Source of the DNA: Acidobacteriota bacterium
Lineage (GTDB): Bacteria; Acidobacteriota; Terriglobia; UBA7540
Reading direction: 5' to 3'
Length of the DNA: 6,148 nt
Assembly: GCA_021789565.1 (NCBI GenBank)
Contig: JAJYJL010000554.1
Span: forward strand, 1-6,148
This document shows, piece after piece, positions 1-4,818 of the stretch. The translations under genes were made by a program, and so were the position numbers. Under the pieces are notes generated by a model. The model did no database searches. It saw only the letters and a list, made by a program, of their open reading frames with translations, and was not told the DNA's origin. The stretch's first letter is position 1. Each line of letters opens with the position of its first letter.

Positions 1-53
1 GCGCCAGATTGTGGATCTGGAAGTCGCGGGTTCGAGCCCCGTCGCTCACCCCA
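1..53 (+). tRNA. tRNA-His (GTG), 5' end cut by the window edge
   Basis: The 3' part of a tRNA is read directly. The anticodon stem CCAGA/TCTGG (4-8 with 16-20) encloses the loop TTGTGGA, which places anticodon GTG at 11-13 and so specifies histidine. The T-arm is GCGGG/CCCGT (26-30 with 38-42) around the loop TTCGAGC (31-37). The acceptor 3' strand is CGCTCAC (43-49), followed by discriminator C50 and an encoded CCA at 51-53. A C discriminator is the histidine identity feature, because it pairs with the extra G-1 of tRNA-His. The D-arm and the 5' acceptor strand, about 24 bases, lie left of the window, so the G-1 base cannot be checked. The gene converges with the minus-strand operon to its right. 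Confidence 0.95.
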
Positions 54-83
54 GTATTGTCCCCATTACAAAATCAGTCTGTT

Positions 84-104
84 GGCGTTCCTGTCAGGAG
101 CGCC
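84..104. other. Stem-loop between tRNA-His and the MaoC gene
   Basis: GGCGTTCC (84-91) can pair with GGAGCGCC (97-104) around a five-base loop. One pair is a G-U wobble in plus-strand RNA and becomes a C/A mismatch in minus-strand RNA, so the fold is better for the tRNA transcript. It lies in the 80 bp gap between two convergent transcription units, where a transcript end would be expected. No uridine run follows directly on either strand; the nearest, TTTT on the minus strand, is about a dozen bases beyond. It is therefore not a canonical intrinsic terminator. It may be a processing or 3'-end stabilising hairpin. Confidence 0.35.
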
Positions 105-133
105 GGGGTGCGTGCCCGTGGGAATGGAAGAAG

Positions 134-613
134 TCAGGACTCGGTGGCGGGTTTCATTCTTGCCAGCAGGGTTGTTTCCCCTTTCTGCACCACGCGTCCT
201 TCCCGCTGCGTTACTTCAAGATGCAGGGTCAGGATGGCCTGTCCCTTACTCGACAGGCGTTTCTCCTGCACCGTGATCTTGACGCCTAGGCGGTCGCCCG
301 CTAGGATCGGTCCGGTGAATTTCCAGTTCCAGCCCAGCGAAGCAGCCACCATCAGGCGGACCGATGCGCGGTTCTTGAGTCCGTCAGCAAGCGCAAGGCC
401 CAGCAGTCCGTGCGCGATGCGCCCCGGAAAGCCCTGCGACCGCGCGAATTCATCGTCCATGTGAACGTCAAAAAAATCTCCGCAGAGGCCGGCAAAATTG
501 ATGATGTGGGATTCGGTGACGACGATGTGGCCCGTTTCGAACCAATCGCCCTGCTGAAGATCCTCAAACCAGTAGTCGCCTGGCGGCAGTTGCCGGCCCG
601 ATGCATTTGTCAT
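134..613 (-). CDS. MaoC-like (R)-specific enoyl-CoA hydratase / hot-dog fold dehydratase
   Basis: This 160-residue protein has the length and pattern of single hot-dog MaoC-family dehydratases, which add water to or remove it from 2-enoyl/3-hydroxyacyl-CoA in the cytoplasm. The opening 'FEDLQQGDWFETG...VTESHI' segment (about residues 16-36) is the usual N-terminal strand and start of the hot-dog helix. The hydratase motif GDFFDVH spans about 45-51. It supplies the Asp46/His51 pair expected for catalysis and is followed by GRIAHGLL at about 64-71. ATG at 613 is preferred because GAGG lies five bases upstream. A GTG start at 673 would add 20 unconvincing residues and overlap the preceding gene. 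It is the last gene of the operon, 47 bp after the CoA-transferase stop. Acyl-chain specificity cannot be read. A non-enzymatic or mesaconyl-CoA-type relative is possible, but both catalytic residues are present. Confidence 0.88.
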   Translation of the reverse strand: MTNASGRQLPPGDYWFEDLQQGDWFETGHIVVTESHIINFAGLCGDFFDVHMDDEFARSQGFPGRIAHGLLGLALADGLKNRASVRLMVAASLGWNWKFTGPILAGDRLGVKITVQEKRLSSKGQAILTLHLEVTQREGRVVQKGETTLLARMKPATES

Positions 614-618
614 AAGAA

Positions 619-622
619 CCTC
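619..622 (-). promoter_or_regulatory. Ribosome binding site of the MaoC gene
   Basis: On the minus strand GAGG lies five bases before ATG 613 (GGCGAGGTTCTTATG). This decides in favour of the 613 start over the in-frame GTG at 673. Confidence 0.7.
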
Positions 623-660
623 GCCTGCGTGTCCTTTTGTCGCCGCGTGGTGAACTGCGG

Positions 661-2190
661 TCACACAAAGCACGCGTTATCCATCAGCTTGATGTCGCCG
701 ATGATGGGCCGGAACGCCATGTAAGGAAGAATGTCGCGCTCAATCTCGATTCCCGGTGCGATCTCGATGAGGCGCAGGCCTTCCGAATCAAGCCGAAAAA
801 CGCAGCGCTCCGTGACGTAGAGAACCTCCTGATTCCTTTGCCGGGCGTATTGGCCGGAGAAAGTAATCCGCTCCACCGCTTTGACGAATTTCTGGATTTT
901 GCCCGGCTTCACGATGCGCAGTTTCCCGTATTCAAAGGCCACTTCGCTTCCTTGTGCGTCGAAAGTGCCGCAGAAGACCACGCACTTCGCGTTCTGCGCA
1001 ATCTCCATGAATCCACCGGGACCTACGAGGTTTCCGCCCAGGTGTGACACATTCACGTTTCCTTGAGCGTCGGCCTCGCCCATGCCCAGAAACGTCTGGT
1101 CAATGCCGCCGCCGCTGTAGTAGTCGAATTGATCGACTGAGGCAACCAACGCAGCAGGATTGCGCGCCGCACCGAAGAGCCGCTCGTCCAGCATGCGGCC
1201 GTTGTGGGTTCCCTGTTCGACGCTCATCCAGAGGTCATCCTCGATGCCTTTTTCAGCAATTACGCCGAAGATTCCGCCGGGAATGCCGAACCCGAAATTC
1301 AATGATGCCCCAGGGCGCAGCTCCATCGCCGCACGCCGCGCAATGATCCGCCGGGCCAATTTTGCCGGAAGTTCAGTTGACAATCTTTGCAAGTGCGCAC
1401 GTTGCGAGCCGCTGATCGTTGGATCGTAGGGCAGTCCGTAGAACAGTTCTTGCGCGCCGTCTTCAACCACGGCATTAACCATGATTCCGGGGACTCGCAC
1501 GCTTCTGGCTTTCAATGTTCCCGGTTCAACTACTTGCCGCACCTGCGCCAGAACGACTCCCTCGCAATTGTGCGCCGCCAACGCCATGGTGTGAATGTCG
1601 AGATCAACGGCCTCTTCTTCCGGGCTGATGTTTCCCTTCCGATCGGCGTAGGTGCCGCGAATGATAGCCACATCCACCTTGAACGGCTTGTAACGCAGCA
1701 CTTCACGCCCATCGATGTTCATCAATTCCACAAGTTCATCGGTACTCCGCTTGTTGCAACGGCCTCCGTCCTGCCGAGGATCGACAAAGGTCCCCAAGCC
1801 TGAATGAGTAATCAGGCCGGGCCGCCCGGCGCCGATTTCCCGTAACAGTTGCTGCACCACGCCCCCAGGGAAACAGTAAGCTTCAATCTTTTCATCGCGG
1901 ATCAGTTGCTGGATTCGCGCCGACCAGGTGAAATGCGAGGCGATGACTCTGGCAAGCATGCCCTCGTGCGCAAATCGGTTGGTCCCGAGATCTCCGCGGT
2001 CGCCGAGGCCCAGGGAATGAACCAGAGTGAGCCCGCGCGGTTCGCCGGTTTCCAGAAAACGCTTCTCAACGGCGGCAAAGATTGCTTCGGCTGAAGTCAT
2101 CCCTGCGCCGTTGCCGCTGACGGCCACGGTGTCGCCATTCCTGACCATCAACGCGGCCTCTTCCGCGCTGAGAAACTTCGTCGCACTCAT
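661..2190 (-). CDS. Fused class I acyl-CoA:carboxylate CoA-transferase (propionate/acetate CoA-transferase, YdiF/Pct type)
   Basis: This 509-residue protein matches the single-chain family I CoA-transferases in length and order. It has an alpha-like half (about 1-260) and a beta-like half (about 285-509). These enzymes move CoA between short-chain acyl-CoA and free carboxylates such as acetate, propionate or 3-ketoacids, through a glutamyl-CoA thioester. Family landmarks are VSGNGAG (about 25-31), FAHEGML (73-79), GLGTFVDPR (131-139) with GG shortly after, RGTYADRKGNIS (178-189) and VPGIMVNAVV (233-242). The beta half has FGFGIPGG (299-306) and SVEQG (323-327), where Glu325 occupies the catalytic glutamate position near residue 325-333 in known members. 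GPGGFMEIAQNAK follows at 390-402. ATG 2190 is chosen because AGGTGG lies five bases upstream; two in-frame GTGs (2199, 2196) sit on that site. The start is 9 bp after the stop of the hydratase gene, so translation is probably coupled. Exact acid specificity is unknown. Confidence 0.93.
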   Translation of the reverse strand: MSATKFLSAEEAALMVRNGDTVAVSGNGAGMTSAEAIFAAVEKRFLETGEPRGLTLVHSLGLGDRGDLGTNRFAHEGMLARVIASHFTWSARIQQLIRDEKIEAYCFPGGVVQQLLREIGAGRPGLITHSGLGTFVDPRQDGGRCNKRSTDELVELMNIDGREVLRYKPFKVDVAIIRGTYADRKGNISPEEEAVDLDIHTMALAAHNCEGVVLAQVRQVVEPGTLKARSVRVPGIMVNAVVEDGAQELFYGLPYDPTISGSQRAHLQRLSTELPAKLARRIIARRAAMELRPGASLNFGFGIPGGIFGVIAEKGIEDDLWMSVEQGTHNGRMLDERLFGAARNPAALVASVDQFDYYSGGGIDQTFLGMGEADAQGNVNVSHLGGNLVGPGGFMEIAQNAKCVVFCGTFDAQGSEVAFEYGKLRIVKPGKIQKFVKAVERITFSGQYARQRNQEVLYVTERCVFRLDSEGLRLIEIAPGIEIERDILPYMAFRPIIGDIKLMDNACFV

Positions 2191-2195
2191 CTCCA

Positions 2196-2201
2196 CCACC
2201 T
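2196..2201 (-). promoter_or_regulatory. Ribosome binding site of the CoA-transferase gene, overlapping the upstream stop
   Basis: AGGTGG on the minus strand lies five bases before ATG 2190 and shares two bases with the TAG stop of the enoyl-CoA hydratase gene (2200-2202). The overlap suggests translational coupling. It also argues against starting at GTG 2199 or 2196, which lie inside the site. Confidence 0.75.
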
Positions 2202-2982
2202 ATCGATTTCGAAACACGGGTTTTCTCTTCTCGCGAAAAGCTGCGATGCCTTCGTTGCAGTCCTCAGTTGACCGTGCGAGTCCCGCGGCCGCCGCGAAAT
2301 GGCGGCTCAGGTCTGCGTGCAGGGCCCCCAGCAGACTCTTGGTTAGCCCGACCGCCGGCGGAGCATTCGATAAGAGCTTGCCGAGCCACACTTCGAGCTG
2401 TGCTTCCATGGCTTCAGCGTCCTCGACGACCGCGTTCAAAAGGCCCCACTCGCAGGCTTTGTCAGCACAGATCGGCGAACCCAACAGAGTGAGTTCGCGG
2501 GCGCGCGCCACGCCAACGATTTCAGAGAGTCGGCAAACTCCTGCCCATCCGGCAATCATGCCCAATCCAACTTCCGGTGTTCCAAGCTTTGCCGTCCTTA
2601 CTCCCACCCTGAGGTCGGCCATCAGAGCAAGTTCGAGCCCCCCGCCAAGCGCATGGCCGGAAATAGCAGCAATCACGGGCTTGGGCAATTCTGCAATCTT
2701 TTCGAGAACCTGGATGCCACGGAGGATCCAGTCATTCGACATTTCCGTAGGAGTCAAGGCGCCCCACGCTTCAATGTCGCCGCCGGTGCAGAAGAAACGT
2801 CCATTGCCACGCAGGACCAGCGCCCGGATGTCCCGTGATTCCTTCAGTCTTTGGACGTGGCCCTCGATTTCAACCAGCATCGGCAGGGTAAGGGCGTTGC
2901 CTTTTTGCGCGCGATTCAGAGTGATCTCGGCCCACTCGCCCTCGGCCCGTTTTTTCTCCTCGTAAAGAATGTTGGTTTCCAC
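2200..2982 (-). CDS. Enoyl-CoA hydratase/isomerase (crotonase) family protein
   Basis: This 260-residue protein has the usual crotonase length. It probably hydrates trans-2-enoyl-CoA to (S)-3-hydroxyacyl-CoA. The first oxyanion-hole segment is FFCTGGDIEAW (about 63-73) and the second is SGHALGGGLELALMADL (about 108-124). Glu117 in GGGLE and Glu137 in GTPEVGLG match the two catalytic glutamates of rat mitochondrial enoyl-CoA hydratase (Glu144 and Glu164), which supports true hydratase activity rather than a pure isomerase or hydrolase. The tail EGIAAFREKRKPVF (about 244-257) is the common C-terminal signature. The start is GTG at 2982, with GGAG seven bases upstream. It is the first gene of the three-gene operon, downstream of a predicted promoter at 3134-3162, and ends 9 bp before the CoA-transferase ATG. 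Annotation beyond the family is not safe, because crotonases also include isomerases and decarboxylases. Confidence 0.93.
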   Translation of the reverse strand: METNILYEEKKRAEGEWAEITLNRAQKGNALTLPMLVEIEGHVQRLKESRDIRALVLRGNGRFFCTGGDIEAWGALTPTEMSNDWILRGIQVLEKIAELPKPVIAAISGHALGGGLELALMADLRVGVRTAKLGTPEVGLGMIAGWAGVCRLSEIVGVARARELTLLGSPICADKACEWGLLNAVVEDAEAMEAQLEVWLGKLLSNAPPAVGLTKSLLGALHADLSRHFAAAAGLARSTEDCNEGIAAFREKRKPVFRNR

Positions 2983-2989
2983 TTTCGGT

Positions 2990-2993
2990 CTCC
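2990..2993 (-). promoter_or_regulatory. Ribosome binding site supporting a GTG start for the hydratase
   Basis: GGAG on the minus strand lies seven bases before GTG 2982 (TTGGAGACCGAAAGTG). It supports the non-ATG initiation codon of the enoyl-CoA hydratase gene. Confidence 0.7.
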
Positions 2994-3059
2994 AATCTGA
3001 AAGGAGTCAGAATTCCGGCCTGGAAGAAATGCCCACCCCTCCTGGCTGAACGAGTTTAT

Positions 3060-3093
3060 GGTTCTGTGTTTGCCCACCGTGCGAACACAAACC
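3060..3093. repeat. Imperfect inverted repeat / stem-loop in the operon leader
   Basis: The arm TGTGTTTGC (3065-3073) faces GCGAACACA (3081-3089) across the seven-base spacer CCACCGT. Eight of nine positions are Watson-Crick pairs; the ninth is T-G on the plus strand and A/C in minus-strand RNA. Skipping C3064 extends the arms by GGTT/AACC to 3060-3093. The element lies about 35-68 bases downstream of the predicted start of the hydratase operon transcript. There is no downstream uridine run, so it is not an intrinsic terminator. It could be a repressor operator or a leader RNA structure. Confidence 0.5.
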
Positions 3094-3133
3094 AGCACGA
3101 CGATGGCCTGTGGCCGGACCTTGTAAAGCGTGA

Positions 3134-3162
3134 ATCTTATGTTTCCGGTGACGCAGTGTCAA
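3134..3162 (-). promoter_or_regulatory. Predicted sigma-70-type promoter of the hydratase/CoA-transferase/MaoC operon
   Basis: On the minus strand a perfect -35 box TTGACA (3157-3162) is followed by a 17 bp spacer and the -10 box TAAGAT (3134-3139), which matches four of six consensus positions. Transcription would start near 3127, giving a leader of about 145 bases before GTG 2982. It lies in the 240 bp gap after the amidase stop, the right place and direction for the three-gene operon. The consensus is that of the Enterobacteria; the host's own preference is unknown. Confidence 0.6.
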
Positions 3163-3222
3163 GCCGCGCGCGGGTGAAGGGCAACTCGCTGGCGATTTCC
3201 ATCCACCTGTTAGTCTTCGCTC

Positions 3223-4212
3223 TCAAGAGTAAGTGGGGATCGATTTCTTGAGGATTTCGGCGCCGGCGGTATATTGCAGATTTGCGATGGGTGCCATCTG
3301 GTAAACGTTCACACGAAAGTCGGGATTGACGCCGATCAGCAGGTAAGCCATGCGCTGAGAACAGCCATGGTCCGCCATCAGCCATTCCATCAACTGGATG
3401 CTGGCGCGCCAGACGGCCTCTTCCAGCGGCTTGGCGCAGGCCAGTGAGATCAGGCTCTCCTGTTTTTCGAGCCGCACGAAGGGCTTGCTCTTTCCTTTGA
3501 TGAGTCCACAGCGCAGCGTCAGAGAGCTTCGGGTTTCCATGGCGGTCCCGTAGAACTCGGTGTCGCCCTGGCAGGCGTGAACATCGCCGACGTAGAGTAG
3601 CGCGCCGGGGTGGTAGCAGGGAATCAAGATGCGTGTGCCCGGACGGATGTCGCGCACATCCATATTGCCGCCCCAGCTTCCCTGGCCGAGCCCGGGAGTC
3701 ACGACTTCGCGTTCGGGAGCCACGGCAATCGTACCGATAAATGGTGACTGCGGAAATCGCAGACCCAGTGGATACCGGTGGACCTGGTCGTCTTCCCACG
3801 TGACCGATTCATCAAGGAAAACTTCGCCATTTTCATGGCGGCCGATGGCAAGGGTCGGAGTGCTCAAATCTTTCCACCGGACAGAGTCTCCCATCGGCTT
3901 GTGGCCAGGGCGCCAGTAGGTGACGCTCTGGTCGTCGAGTTCGAGCTTATCGATCTCTACTACCAGCGTATCGCCGGGCTCCGCCCCCTTTACGTAAACC
4001 GGCCCTGTGACCGGATTGGCCATGGAGGGCGAACAATTCAAGTACCAGGCGTCGAGCAGATGAGCAGCATCTTCCGCACTGCGGTAGGTTCCCGAGGGAG
4101 CGTCTTCCGTCTCCAGAACAAAGGGTTCGTCTTGTTCAACCTCGAGAACCGGAGGGTGCTGGTGGTCCAGGGTGTACTTCAGAGACTGGCGGTTGCGTTC
4201 CACACGTTTCAT
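3223..4212 (-). CDS. Acetamidase/formamidase family protein
   Basis: This 329-residue protein belongs to the FmdA/AmdA acetamidase/formamidase family. These cytoplasmic hydrolases release ammonia from small amides such as formamide or acetamide. Family landmarks in order are NPVTGPVYVKGAEPGDTLVV (66-85), PQSPFIGTIAVAP (154-166), GGNMDVRDI (181-189), LIPCYHPGALLYVGDVHACQ (196-215) continuing into GDTE to 219, and a C-terminal segment with LLIGVNPDFRVNVYQ (291-305). The conserved Asp, His and Glu of the GDVHACQGDTE block are all present. The length fits the shorter acetamidase-like branch rather than FmdA formamidases of about 400 residues. ATG 4212 is preferred; a TTG at 4254 would add 14 residues. 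The Shine-Dalgarno site is weak (CAGG, four bases away). The gene appears monocistronic, with its own predicted promoter. The true amide substrate is not known. Confidence 0.9.
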   Translation of the reverse strand: MKRVERNRQSLKYTLDHQHPPVLEVEQDEPFVLETEDAPSGTYRSAEDAAHLLDAWYLNCSPSMANPVTGPVYVKGAEPGDTLVVEIDKLELDDQSVTYWRPGHKPMGDSVRWKDLSTPTLAIGRHENGEVFLDESVTWEDDQVHRYPLGLRFPQSPFIGTIAVAPEREVVTPGLGQGSWGGNMDVRDIRPGTRILIPCYHPGALLYVGDVHACQGDTEFYGTAMETRSSLTLRCGLIKGKSKPFVRLEKQESLISLACAKPLEEAVWRASIQLMEWLMADHGCSQRMAYLLIGVNPDFRVNVYQMAPIANLQYTAGAEILKKSIPTYS

Positions 4213-4325
4213 TTGCCTGATACATCCTTTCAGCCCTGTGGCGGCGAGATCCAATTGGCTGTGTATCGCCAGATCGGGTCGGCTCTACCAGCCAGGATAA
4301 AGAGCGCCCATATCCTGCCGATAAC

Positions 4326-4354
4326 ATAATAGGTGGCTTGCGGGCGGCTGTCAT
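4326..4354 (-). promoter_or_regulatory. Predicted sigma-70-type promoter of the amidase gene
   Basis: On the minus strand ATGACA (4349-4354, five of six matches to TTGACA) and TATTAT (4326-4331, five of six to TATAAT) are separated by 17 bp. Transcription would start near 4319 and leave a leader of about 107 bases before ATG 4212. Position and direction suit the amidase gene. An alternative, overlapping -10-like CATAAT at 4353-4358 has only a poor -35 partner. Confidence 0.55.
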
Positions 4355-4357
4355 TAT

Positions 4358-4371
4358 GCCGGACTTCCGGC
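4358..4371. repeat. GC-rich palindrome adjoining the amidase promoter
   Basis: GCCGGA (4358-4363) and TCCGGC (4366-4371) form a perfect six-base inverted repeat with a two-base centre. Matching continues imperfectly outward in the AT-rich flanks (ATTAT and TTATT). It begins four bases upstream of the predicted -35 box, a usual place for an activator or repressor site. As RNA it could also form GCCGG-ACTT-CCGGC, a weak hairpin followed by TTATT on the plus strand, but no plus-strand gene precedes it. Confidence 0.4.
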
Positions 4372-4818
4372 TTATTAGGAAGGCCACGGGAAGCACGGAA
4401 CATGCCATGGCGGTTGGACAACGTCTATGAAGGAATAATCAGCAAAGCCCGTGTAGGCAGGGACGATCAGAGTGCCAGGCCAGGAGGGAAATGACTCACT
4501 AAACACCTGAGAGGGGAAACTGGGCTCCAGGCTCTTGCCAGTGCGCTTCAGGGGCGAGTGCGCAGTCTACGGGTCCCATCTCGGCCCTGCGAGTTGCATC
4601 TGGTGGTGTTGACAAGACCAATCTTGAATCACCGGTAGCGAGCATTCGGCCTGTGCCCCGCAATGATGGCTCCGGTCGCAGACATTTGAGCCGGCCCAGG
4701 TCTGGAAGCATGCCGTACCTGAACTGCGAGCCGCAAGTTAAGACCGAGTTTTCGAACCAGTTAAGTGTTCCGTAAGTGTGACCCGGTTTGATGCCAAACA
4801 TTGTCCCAAGCGAATAAG
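4372..4818. other. Intergenic region without a convincing gene
   Basis: About 450 bp separates the amidase promoter from the kinase start. The longest open frame is 100 codons on the minus strand (4801 to 4499). Its translation is rich in Pro, Gly, Arg and Cys, shows no family motif I recognise and has no clear ribosome site, so it is not called. A perfect TTGACA at 4609-4614 has no -10 partner at 16-18 bp. The stretch presumably holds the upstream control region of the kinase and possibly an unrecognised small RNA or a decayed gene. Confidence 0.5.
4736..4765 (+). repeat. Pair of AGTTAAG direct repeats upstream of the kinase
   Basis: AGTTAAG occurs at 4736-4742 and again at 4759-4765, 23 bp start to start, or roughly two helical turns. 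The self-complementary TTCGAA (4751-4756) lies between them. The pair is 54 bp upstream of the likely kinase start codon. Spacing on one helix face would suit a tandem regulator site, but seven-base repeats can arise by chance. Confidence 0.25.

Noticed and set aside
9..464. A 151-codon open frame on the plus strand starting inside the tRNA
   Set aside because: It begins within the tRNA-His sequence and runs antisense to the MaoC gene; its composition is Arg/Ser/Pro-rich with no family motifs.
611..673. GTG 673 as the start of the MaoC gene
   Set aside because: It would overlap the end of the CoA-transferase gene and add residues not seen in the family; ATG 613 has GAGG at ideal spacing.
2027..2965. 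A 312-codon open frame on the plus strand
   Set aside because: It lies antisense to the enoyl-CoA hydratase and the 5' end of the CoA-transferase. Its translation is Ser/Arg/Pro-rich without domains, the typical shadow of a high-GC gene on the other strand.
3137..3799. A 220-codon open frame on the minus strand
   Set aside because: It is an alternate reading frame inside the amidase gene, Arg-rich and without motifs. The amidase frame carries all family signatures.
4358..4376. Hairpin GCCGG-ACTT-CCGGC followed by TTATT as an intrinsic terminator
   Set aside because: The stem is only five pairs, the T-run is interrupted and no plus-strand gene lies upstream to be terminated; a promoter-proximal operator is a better reading.
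4609..4614. Perfect TTGACA as a possible kinase promoter
   Set aside because: No acceptable -10 hexamer lies 16-18 bp downstream; the bases there are GC-rich (ACCGGTAG).
4499..4801. A 100-codon open frame on the minus strand in the intergenic region
   Set aside because: It has no recognisable domain, no good ribosome binding site and a non-protein-like composition. A protein search would be needed before calling it even a hypothetical gene.
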